From assembly GCA_963813895.1 (NCBI GenBank), contig CAWFAS010000005.1:62001-126000 (forward strand): 64,000 bases of DNA, read 5' to 3'. Each line of letters starts with the position of its first letter. Position 1 is the first letter of the stretch. The translations under genes and the position numbers were made by a program. This DNA is from DASZWJ01 sp963813895 (lineage in GTDB: Bacteria; Pseudomonadota; Gammaproteobacteria; JAURND01). The notes below the pieces were generated by a model. The model was not told the DNA's origin and searched no databases. It saw only the letters and a program-made list of their open reading frames with translations. Positions 27,147 through 34,135 of this stretch are shown one piece after another.

Positions 27147-27659
27147 TTACTGATCACCAGCAGTTTTTACCGGGTTATTTTCTTGCTGTTGTTTCTGTAA
27201 CTGCTGCTCATAAAGCACATCAAAATTGATTGGCGTTAAATACAGGGGAGGAAAACCGCCACGCACCACCAATTCGGAGATAACTTCGCGTACATAAGGA
27301 AATAATATATTAGGACAATAGCTACCTAGCATACGATGCAGCTGGGCTCCCGCGAAGCCTTGAATTTTGAAAATCCCAGCCTGATGCACTTCCGCTAGAA
27401 ATGCCATTTTATCCTGACTTTTGACAGTAGTGGTGAGGGATAGTTTAACTTCATAGTGATCTTCACCCAAATTTACGGTATTCACATTTAATTCTACATC
27501 CACATTCGGTTGCCATTGTTCGCGGAATATTTGCGGAGTATTGGGTGATTCAAAGGAGATATCTTTGGTGTAAATTCGTTGTATATTAAATTCAGTGGCG
27601 GTGGCTTCAGGAGCAGTTTGGACACTGGGTTGTTCAGGGGTGGAGTTATTTTGCTGCAT
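27147..27659 (-). CDS. secB: Protein-export chaperone SecB
   Basis: Tetrameric cytoplasmic chaperone that keeps preproteins unfolded and hands them to SecA. From ATG 27659 it is 170 residues. The frame extends upstream to 27821, but that region is an R3 palindrome, and 27659 has AAAGGATAA before it and fits family N-termini. Core motifs are RIYTKDISFESPNTPQIF, the substrate-groove strand region VKLSLTTTVKSQDKMAFLAE, and CPNILFPYVREVISELVVRG followed by GGFPPLYLTPINFD. N- and C-termini are Gln/Glu rich. Between grxC and gpsA. Confidence 0.96.
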   Translation of the reverse strand: MQQNNSTPEQPSVQTAPEATATEFNIQRIYTKDISFESPNTPQIFREQWQPNVDVELNVNTVNLGEDHYEVKLSLTTTVKSQDKMAFLAEVHQAGIFKIQGFAGAQLHRMLGSYCPNILFPYVREVISELVVRGGFPPLYLTPINFDVLYEQQLQKQQQENNPVKTAGDQ

Positions 27660-27712
27660 AATCAAGTTATCCTTTGAAAATAGGTATGTAAGGGGTTTAA
27701 AACCAATATTAT

Positions 27713-27813
27713 TCTGACTCCGTCGTCCCGCGGCTTGTCCGCGGGATCCAGAAAAAGCCAATAGAAACCTCATTTCTGGATCCCGCGGACAAGCCGCGGG
27801 ACGACGGACTGAG
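27713..27813. repeat. R3 palindromic element, short form
   Basis: GACTCCGTCGTCCCGCGGCT and TGTCCGCGGGATCCAG pair with their inverse across a loop of about 24 bases. It lies upstream of secB, so it would be transcribed between grxC and secB. It lacks the CTAG ends of the copies at 12452 and 42946. Confidence 0.9.
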
Positions 27814-27838
27814 GTGGCCATGGCGTGAACAGTTACAG

Positions 27839-28102
27839 TTATTTTTCTATGCCAAGTAAGGCGTTCAGTTGGCCTGCTTTTTCCAGTGCAGCCATATCAT
27901 CAAAGCCGCCGATGGGTTTGCCATCAATAAATATTTGTGGAACTGTACGCCGTCCGCTGCGATTAACCATCTCGTCACGGTATTGCGGCTGCAGATCAAT
28001 GCGGATTTCCTGATAAGAGACTTTTTTAGATTCTAGAAGTTGTTTAGCACGGTCGCAATAAGGACAATTCGCTTTACTATAGACAATCACTTCAGCGGTC
28101 AT
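27839..28102 (-). CDS. grxC: Glutaredoxin 3
   Basis: Glutathione-dependent disulfide reductase. The 87 residues hold the dithiol active site CPYC (13-16), the cis-proline loop RTVPQIFIDG (about 51-60) and GGFDDM for glutathione binding. This matches GrxC length and sequence. It is 11 bases downstream of the rhodanese gene and upstream of secB, as in E. coli. Confidence 0.96.
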   Translation of the reverse strand: MTAEVIVYSKANCPYCDRAKQLLESKKVSYQEIRIDLQPQYRDEMVNRSGRRTVPQIFIDGKPIGGFDDMAALEKAGQLNALLGIEK

Positions 28103-28113
28103 TTGATATCACC

Positions 28114-28545
28114 TTAGTTTTTGGTTAATGGCAAACTGGCATTTTTCCAGGCTTGTAGCCCACCTGCGAGAGAATAGACAGCGCCGAAGCCTTGTTTGCG
28201 CAGTTTGCCCACCATCTGTTGTGAGTTGTGTCCAGCATTACAGACCAAAATAAGTGGACGCTCACGCTCACGGTATTTTTTAAGTTTTTCCAGGTTCTTC
28301 ATCAGATCAGCCTGAGGGATATGCATGGCATTAACGATATGTCCGCTATTAAAGGCTTCCTGGTCGCGGACATCAACTATGCCAGCGCGGTGGTTATTGA
28401 TTAAAGCAATAGCGTCTGTCGGTGACAAGCGGCTACCGCCTTGTTTGCCCCGCAGCTCCTCTATCAGCAGCAAAATCAGAACTAAGATAAATGCAGTGGA
28501 AAGTAACCAGTGGTTAACGATGAAATGGGTGATTTGTTGAGTCAT
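28114..28545 (-). CDS. yibN: Membrane-anchored rhodanese-like protein
   Basis: A 143-residue protein with one N-terminal membrane helix (about residues 12-29, HWLLSTAFILVLILLLIE) and a cytoplasmic rhodanese domain: IVDVRDQEAFNSGHIVNAMH (56-75) and the active-site loop VCNAGHNSQQM with C102. Rhodaneses move sulfane sulfur; the physiological acceptor of YibN is not established here. First gene of the yibN-grxC-secB-gpsA unit. The start ATG is followed by QQITHFIVNHW, typical of YibN. Confidence 0.92.
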   Translation of the reverse strand: MTQQITHFIVNHWLLSTAFILVLILLLIEELRGKQGGSRLSPTDAIALINNHRAGIVDVRDQEAFNSGHIVNAMHIPQADLMKNLEKLKKYRERERPLILVCNAGHNSQQMVGKLRKQGFGAVYSLAGGLQAWKNASLPLTKN

Positions 28546-28657
28546 AGCATAAAGGCACGATGTGATCAGGATTAATTTTGGTATTCTGCTTGGTTATCCG
28601 CTGCTTGTCTAGCATCATGAAAGCAGTATACTGTTCTAATTATAAAGGAGGAAAACC

Positions 28658-29014
28658 ATGACCCAGGCAGAACGCAAGGATTTTAAATTTCCTGATGAGG
28701 TACGGGAATTTGAAAATGGCAGGTTAGAGATAGTTAATATGACCGATGGCACAGTGGGCCGTATGACCCTGAATCCTGGATGGCGCTGGTCACAACATGT
28801 AAAACCGCTGGTTAACACTGAATGGTGCCAGACCCCGCACTACCAATACCAGCTCTCTGGCAAATTACATATTCTAATGCAGGATGGCACTGAATTTGAG
28901 ACTGCGCCAGGACAGGTGGTGTCATTACCCCCAGGGCATGACGCCTGGGTAGTGGGAGATGAGCCTGTAGTGGTTATCGATTGGGTTGGCGCCATCAATT
29001 ATGCAAAAAAATAA
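28658..29014 (+). CDS. Small single-domain cupin protein
   Basis: A 118-residue cupin. The beta-barrel motif region includes LNPGWRWSQHVKPL (about 37-50), HYQYQLSGKLHILMQDGTEF (about 67-86) and PPGHDAWVVGDEPVVVIDWV near the C-terminus. Possible metal ligands are H47, H67 and H95. A strong AAAGGAGG lies upstream of the ATG. It is transcribed alone, divergent from yibN and convergent with priA. The substrate is not predictable; a binding or sensor role without catalysis is equally possible. Confidence 0.8.
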   Translation: MTQAERKDFKFPDEVREFENGRLEIVNMTDGTVGRMTLNPGWRWSQHVKPLVNTEWCQTPHYQYQLSGKLHILMQDGTEFETAPGQVVSLPPGHDAWVVGDEPVVVIDWVGAINYAKK

Positions 29015-29114
29015 GATTATAGTGTCTGGCAAATGAGCATATATTACCTCCTCGCAAGGGCGTTGTTGAATAATTTTCGATACCGCCCCTGCCGGAGAAA
29101 GCGAATACAGTAGT

Positions 29115-31340
29115 TCAAAACATCTCCAGCGGATCGACATCCAGCGACCAACGCACCTGGCGTCCTAGTTTTAAGGCCTCTAATTGTGGCAAATATAATT
29201 CCAGCCAATGCTGCAGTGCCGGCCTGCTGGCCGCTTGTAATAATAGCAATGCTCGATAGTGGCCGGCCTTGCGCTCCATCGGCGCGGGTATAGGCCCCAA
29301 TAATTTTACCGATGAGTTATTTGCCTGCCTAGTGAGGCGCCGCACTTCATTTAAAAAGTGTAAGGGTGGCTTATTCTGTTTGGATTCTGCACGTAATAGC
29401 GCTAAATAAGAAAAGGGCGGCCAGGCTGCGCTGTTGCGTTCTTGTAACAATAAATCGGCAAAGGGGCTGAACCCCTGCTGCAATAAAGCTTGTAGTAAGG
29501 GATGATCCGGGTGATGGGTTTGCAGTAACACTTGCCCGGGTTTATTCTCTCGCCCCGCTCGTCCGGCTACTTGCATGATGACTTGTCCCATACGTTCACT
29601 GGCGCGAAAATCGCTGCTATACAATCCACCATCTATATCAATAATTCCGACCAGGGTCACATTAGGAAAATGGTGGCCTTTGGCCAGCATCTGTGTGCCA
29701 ATTAAGATTTGCCCACCTCCCTGATGGATACTCGCCAGCATATTTTGCATTGCGCCTTTATTACGAATAGTGTCACGATCAATGCGCAGGACGGGTGTAG
29801 TAGGAAAATGACGTTTTAGCGCTTGTTCTAAGCGTTCAGTGCCCAGGCCGATGCCAAATAGTTGCGTATTATGACATTGCCCACAACTCTGCGGCACAGC
29901 ATAAGTCGTAGTGCAATGATGGCAAACCAAGCGCTGTGGATTTTGATGCAACGTCAACCGCGCATCACAGCGCCGACACTGTGCTGCCCAGCCGCAATGA
30001 TGGCATAGCAGTACGGGGGCATAGCCACGACGGTTTAAAAATAATAATACTTGGTTTCCTTGAGCAATATGTTGCGTAATGGCCTTTAATAGCTGAATAG
30101 ATAAACCCTCTTCTAAGTATTGATTACGTAAATCAATTACTTGGAAAGAAGGGTGTAAAGCTGAGCCTGCACGCTCGGGAAGGTTTAGCCAGGAAAAGCG
30201 TCCCGCTTTAGCATTATGCAGGGTTTCTAACGATGGAGTCGCAGTACCTAGCACCACTGGAATGTCCTCCAGCCGACCCCGTACCATCGCAAGATCACGT
30301 GCAGAATAGCGAAATCCAGACTGTTGTTTGAATGATGCGTCATGCTCCTCATCAATAATAATGATTCCTGGGTGCTTCAGCGGAATAAAAATGGCTGAGC
30401 GTGTGCCGATCACTATTGCGGCAGCTCCAGTTTTGGCCTGGGTCCAAGCTTCCAGACGATCAGTATCGGATAATCCAGAGTGCAGGGCGACTATCGGCTG
30501 TGAAAACCGCCGCTCAAAGCGGGCTATGGTTTGTGGCGTTAAACCAATCTCCGGTACTAAAATTAGAGCTTGTTTCCCCTGAGCCAGGTAATGCGCAATC
30601 GCTTGCAGATAAACTTCTGTTTTACCACTGCCGGTTATTCCCTCCAAAAGAAAGGGATGAAAACCACTACTGGCAATAATCTGTTTTAAGGCTTGCTGCT
30701 GATGAGGTCCTAAGGATAAAGGTTGTTCCGTAAAATGATCTCTTGTTTCATCTATAGCTGGATCGAAAGATGGAGTCGTTAGTTGGGTAGTTTCCACCCA
30801 ACCTTTTTGCATCAGCTGTTTAATAAGTGGTGTTTGAAATCCATTGGCCTTAAGTTGCGCTAAGGTAAGGGGATTATGGCTGTCTCTGAGCAGCGATAAC
30901 AGCAGCAACTGACGGGGACTGCGTTTTAGAATAGCTAAATCGAGATTCTTGCCACTAATGCTTGGGCTATAAGCAAGGCATTTTTTGTTGGCTCGTGCCT
31001 GTTCACGCCGTAATTGAGCAGGTAAGGTTCCTAATACAATTTCACCTATAGGGTAATGGTAATAATTGGCTGCCCAGGTATATAGCGCTAACAGGGAGGG
31101 CGAGAGCTGCGGTTCGCTATCCAATAGTTGCGTGGCGGGTTTGAGTTTTTCTACAGCAAAGCAAGGACGATGGTCTATCTGTAATAATATACCCGTGGTT
31201 TGTTTTTTGCCAAAAGGTACCTGCAGGCGCATACCGGGCTTTAGTAGCTGAGCATCGACACCAGCCGGTAATAAATAATCAAAGCAATGACGCACAGGTT
31301 TGTTGATGGCGATATGCAAAATAACGGGGGAGTCTGACAT
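29115..31340 (-). CDS. priA: Primosomal replication restart helicase PriA
   Basis: 3'-5' DNA helicase that reloads DnaB at stalled forks. The 741 residues match PriA. Domains in order: DNA-binding N-terminus (KPVRHCFDYLLPAG, about 1-110), winged helix, helicase core with Walker A GITGSGKTEVY (about 232-242) and DEEHD (about 329-333), and an eight-cysteine zinc-binding module (CHHCGWAAQCRRCDA, then CHHC and CGQC, about 448-490). Helicase motifs V-VI include GTQMLAKGHHFPNVTLVGI and VAGRAGRENKPGQVLLQT. The start at 31340 is the first ATG and fits. Confidence 0.97.
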   Translation of the reverse strand: MSDSPVILHIAINKPVRHCFDYLLPAGVDAQLLKPGMRLQVPFGKKQTTGILLQIDHRPCFAVEKLKPATQLLDSEPQLSPSLLALYTWAANYYHYPIGEIVLGTLPAQLRREQARANKKCLAYSPSISGKNLDLAILKRSPRQLLLLSLLRDSHNPLTLAQLKANGFQTPLIKQLMQKGWVETTQLTTPSFDPAIDETRDHFTEQPLSLGPHQQQALKQIIASSGFHPFLLEGITGSGKTEVYLQAIAHYLAQGKQALILVPEIGLTPQTIARFERRFSQPIVALHSGLSDTDRLEAWTQAKTGAAAIVIGTRSAIFIPLKHPGIIIIDEEHDASFKQQSGFRYSARDLAMVRGRLEDIPVVLGTATPSLETLHNAKAGRFSWLNLPERAGSALHPSFQVIDLRNQYLEEGLSIQLLKAITQHIAQGNQVLLFLNRRGYAPVLLCHHCGWAAQCRRCDARLTLHQNPQRLVCHHCTTTYAVPQSCGQCHNTQLFGIGLGTERLEQALKRHFPTTPVLRIDRDTIRNKGAMQNMLASIHQGGGQILIGTQMLAKGHHFPNVTLVGIIDIDGGLYSSDFRASERMGQVIMQVAGRAGRENKPGQVLLQTHHPDHPLLQALLQQGFSPFADLLLQERNSAAWPPFSYLALLRAESKQNKPPLHFLNEVRRLTRQANNSSVKLLGPIPAPMERKAGHYRALLLLQAASRPALQHWLELYLPQLEALKLGRQVRWSLDVDPLEMF

Positions 31341-31462
31341 AATGTATCATAACTCAGTTTGGCTTTTAGGAGCTAAGGATAGCCAAAATTGTTTTTGACC
31401 GAGCCTTAATACTGGCTTAATAATTCTCTTACAAAATAGCATTTATTTATGGGGATCTAAAT

Positions 31463-32281
31463 ATGTTTAATTTCTCGCAACAGCCGCAATCCATAGGACG
31501 TATTTTTGGTGATGGTGTTCGTTTGTTTAAAACTACTTTTTCCAAAGTATGGTATTGGCAATTGCTGTGGTTAATACCCATAATTATACCCTCTCTCATC
31601 AATTTTCCGGGCCTTGACAAAATACAGGGTACGACTCCGACAGCCGGTAATGAGTTGATAAATCACGGCGGGATATCTTTGCTAATTATCGGTCTAGTAA
31701 TTTTTGTAGTGCTATTAATAATAAGTCTATTTGGCCATTGCTTCAATTTTCATCGTATTTACACGCAAGTAACCCAACCAAACCTTGATGCTAAATACTC
31801 ATTAAAAATCGCAGCTAAAAAAATCCCAACCGTTGTGGGTGCTACCCTTCTTATTTTGGTTGGATTCTCACTGGTGCAAGTATTGACTGTTGGTTTATTT
31901 ATGCTTTTGTGGCATATTTCGGGATTCCTGGCAGTCCTGGCAGCGGTGGTGATCGCTCTGCCCTTAATATTGGCAGCCTTTTTTGTGCTGCTGTTACTAT
32001 CGTTTTATATCCAGTTAATTGTTTTAGATGACTGTGGGGTTATCCAAGCCATTAAGCAAAGTTGCAAATTGGTTTGGGGTAATTGGTGGCGTAATTTTAT
32101 AATTTTATTGGGACTTTCCATTGCGTCAGGAGTGCTGAGCTTAATCTCTGCACTTATACCCAACCCTATAATTAGTATAATTGTTGATGTCGCTATCTTG
32201 GTGGTGCTCTATCCTTGGTATGCTTCAACCTTATTGGTCCAATTTAATGATCTTAAACGGCGGCATTTGGGATTTAAATAA
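31463..32281 (+). CDS. Hypothetical polytopic membrane protein
   Basis: A 272-residue protein with about six hydrophobic helices: WQLLWLIPIIIPSLI (about 30), ISLLIIGLVIFVVLLIISLF (about 70), a pair around 118-175, IILLGLSIASGVLSLISAL (about 213) and IISIIVDVAILVVLYPWYAS (about 238). QSCKLVWGNWWRNFIILLG resembles the loop found in YciC-like and DUF975-like membrane proteins, but I cannot assign a family with confidence. The ATG follows GGGGATCT. No signal peptide or catalytic motif is visible. Alone on its strand, with 6S RNA downstream. Confidence 0.65.
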   Translation: MFNFSQQPQSIGRIFGDGVRLFKTTFSKVWYWQLLWLIPIIIPSLINFPGLDKIQGTTPTAGNELINHGGISLLIIGLVIFVVLLIISLFGHCFNFHRIYTQVTQPNLDAKYSLKIAAKKIPTVVGATLLILVGFSLVQVLTVGLFMLLWHISGFLAVLAAVVIALPLILAAFFVLLLLSFYIQLIVLDDCGVIQAIKQSCKLVWGNWWRNFIILLGLSIASGVLSLISALIPNPIISIIVDVAILVVLYPWYASTLLVQFNDLKRRHLGFK

Positions 32282-32368
32282 ATTGCAATCTCCCCTCTCC
32301 CGCTTGCGTTCGATGTGCCGGGGGTGAGGGTGTTCTGGTAAGCACAAACTTAATATATTTGGTTAAAT

Positions 32369-32396
32369 TTGTGGTAAATAACAAAATATGTACTAT
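32369..32396 (+). promoter_or_regulatory. Probable promoter of 6S RNA
   Basis: TTGTGG (32369-32374) and TACTAT (32391-32396) are separated by 16 bases. The predicted start near 32403 lies just before the closing stem of the RNA. An overlapping TATAGT at 32394 is an alternative -10. Confidence 0.5.
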
Positions 32397-32404
32397 AGTT
32401 TAAT

Positions 32405-32580
32405 TATAAGAGTGTTGTTGTAGATATTCATTCCCGAACCGATAATATGAAGATCAGGAACTTGTCTCGAATTGTTGTGTGCAGGTCTGCCATAGAGCAG
32501 AGAGCCTAATGCAAAGCGGACACTTTCCAACGTACAGGGTGTTGGGCTCGTGGTACGGTATCTTCAGTAACACTCAGAGT
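32405..32580 (+). ncRNA. ssrS: 6S RNA
   Basis: A regulatory RNA that mimics an open promoter and sequesters sigma-70 RNA polymerase in stationary phase. The terminal stem pairs GAGTGTTGTTGTAGATA (32410-32426) with TATCTTCAGTAACACTC (32559-32575), interrupted by a small internal loop. GAACCGATAATATG (32436) matches the GAGCCGATATTTCA of the E. coli molecule. GCCTAATGCAAAGCGGACAC and GGCTCGTGGTACGGTATC match the conserved 3' side (GCCTTAAAACTGCGACGACA and GCCTGCGGCGGCATC). Length of about 175 bases fits. A promoter precedes it and a terminator follows. The usual neighbour ygfA is absent. Confidence 0.85.
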
Positions 32581-32589
32581 TAACCCAAG

Positions 32590-32614
32590 AAACCTGCTTC
32601 GGCAGGTTTTTTTT
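32590..32614 (+). terminator. Rho-independent terminator of 6S RNA
   Basis: AACCTGC, a TTCG tetraloop, GCAGGTT, then eight T. It lies 15 bases after the 6S RNA closing stem. Confidence 0.9.
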
Positions 32615-32764
32615 GGTGTAGTTTTAATTCAGGGAGTGTTCTATTAGCAATTTTTTGGTGGATGGATCACAAGCCTTCTCCCTCACCTGCTGAGCACCAC
32701 CTATTACTGCCCCACCCAAACTTGATACAATGTAAGTATCCCCCCCAATAGGAAAAATATCCCC

Positions 32765-34045
32765 ATGCGTAATCCGCAACACATCCTATTAACCTCCAAA
32801 CGCTTCTTTCCTCTATTTCTCACCCAATTCTGGGGCGCATTCAACGATAACGCGTTTAAATCCACTTTAGCGATGTTAATAACTTATCAGCTGGTAACCA
32901 GCGCCAGTCAGGCGCAGCTGCTGATTAACTTGGCTGGGGGAATATTTATTCTCCCGTATTTTTTATTTTCAACGTTGGCGGGAGAATTAGCGGATAAATT
33001 TGATAGATGCCGGTTAATTCGCATCATTAAACTGTTAGAAATCGTTTTTATGGCTCTTGGCACGTTAGGATTTTACTTGGGTAATGTGCCGCTGCTGATG
33101 GTCACGCTATTTTTGATGGGGTTAGATTCTACCTTCTTTGGACCCATTAAGTATTCAGCTCTACCAGATTTATTGCAATCACAGGAGCTATTAATAGCAA
33201 ACGGTTTAGTAGAAGCCAGCACTTTTATTGCAATCCTTATCGGCACTATTGTGGGTACGCAACTGGGTGGGACTATCGCGGGTGCATTGGTTTTGGGAGG
33301 GATTACTATTGGGGTGGCGGTCGTGGGCTGGCTTAGTAGTTTGTTTATCCCACAGGTAGCCGTGGGCGACCCGCATTTAAAAATAAATTTCAATATTTTT
33401 AAGGCCATTTGGCAATTAATTCGCATGACGCGTAAAAATAAGCCAGTTTATTTGCCCATCTTAGGAATTTCTTGGTTTTGGTTTCTGGGGTTTATTTTAC
33501 TCACCCAGTTTCCAGTCTATACCCGAGCGATCATTGGGGGTAATGAACAGGTAGTGACGTTATTTCTGGTCATGTTTTCCGTGGGAATTGCCCTAGGCTC
33601 ACTATTATGTAATCACTTGTTACGGGGTTTGTTGCATGCTCGTTATGTCCCATTTGGCATGGCTGCTATGACATTGTTTATACTTGATTTATGTTGGGCG
33701 AGCTATGGGCCGCTGCTACTGGCGCATGGCGGGGGAGTGAAGGCATTTCTTTCCTCATTTAGCGGATGGCGGATTACCTTCGATCTGTTATTGATGGCAA
33801 CCGCCGGAGGCTTTTATATCGTACCCTTGTATGCGTTGATGCAAATAAAAAGTGAGGCGGCGCAACGATCGCGGGTCATAGCGTGTAATAATATCTTGGG
33901 AGCGCTATTTATGTTTGTGGCGGCTTTGGTAGCCATGGGGCTCACGGCACTGGGATTTTCAACGGTACAGTTATTTCTAACGCTAGGTATTGTTAATGCG
34001 GCAGTGACGTTTTACGCCTGGAGTAGACTGCCGCAATTGATTTAA
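32765..34045 (+). CDS. lplT: MFS transporter, lysophospholipid transporter (LplT)-like
   Basis: The 426 residues form 12 hydrophobic segments of the major facilitator superfamily. LTQFWGAFNDNAFKSTLAML (about 18-37) is the LplT/Aas-type signature, followed by the motif-A loop GELADKFDRCRLIR and LMGLDSTFFGPIKYSALPD. In E. coli, LplT flips lysophospholipids inward for reacylation by Aas; here no acyltransferase is fused or adjacent. It follows the 6S RNA terminator by 150 bases and is convergent with the coiled-coil gene at 34136, across an R4-ended palindrome. Confidence 0.85.
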   Translation: MRNPQHILLTSKRFFPLFLTQFWGAFNDNAFKSTLAMLITYQLVTSASQAQLLINLAGGIFILPYFLFSTLAGELADKFDRCRLIRIIKLLEIVFMALGTLGFYLGNVPLLMVTLFLMGLDSTFFGPIKYSALPDLLQSQELLIANGLVEASTFIAILIGTIVGTQLGGTIAGALVLGGITIGVAVVGWLSSLFIPQVAVGDPHLKINFNIFKAIWQLIRMTRKNKPVYLPILGISWFWFLGFILLTQFPVYTRAIIGGNEQVVTLFLVMFSVGIALGSLLCNHLLRGLLHARYVPFGMAAMTLFILDLCWASYGPLLLAHGGGVKAFLSSFSGWRITFDLLLMATAGGFYIVPLYALMQIKSEAAQRSRVIACNNILGALFMFVAALVAMGLTALGFSTVQLFLTLGIVNAAVTFYAWSRLPQLI

Positions 34046-34050
34046 TAGCT

Positions 34051-34130
34051 GCTGTCATCCTGAACGCAGTGAAGGATCCCCATCAGTGTGGCACTTCAAG
34101 GAGATCCTTCACTGCGTTCAGGATGACAGC
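34051..34130. repeat. R4-ended palindrome with a different interior
   Basis: The ends GCTGTCATCCTGAACG and its inverse match R4, but the interior is CAGTGAAGGATC and its inverse instead of the CGAGCCGCGAC stem of the other copies. It lies between convergent genes. Confidence 0.88.
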
Positions 34131-34135
34131 TTTCG

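Noticed and set aside
27660..27821. N-terminal extension of SecB by 54 residues.
   Set aside because: The extension is the translation of an R3 palindrome (SGSRGQAAGRR); the internal ATG has a ribosome site and fits the family.
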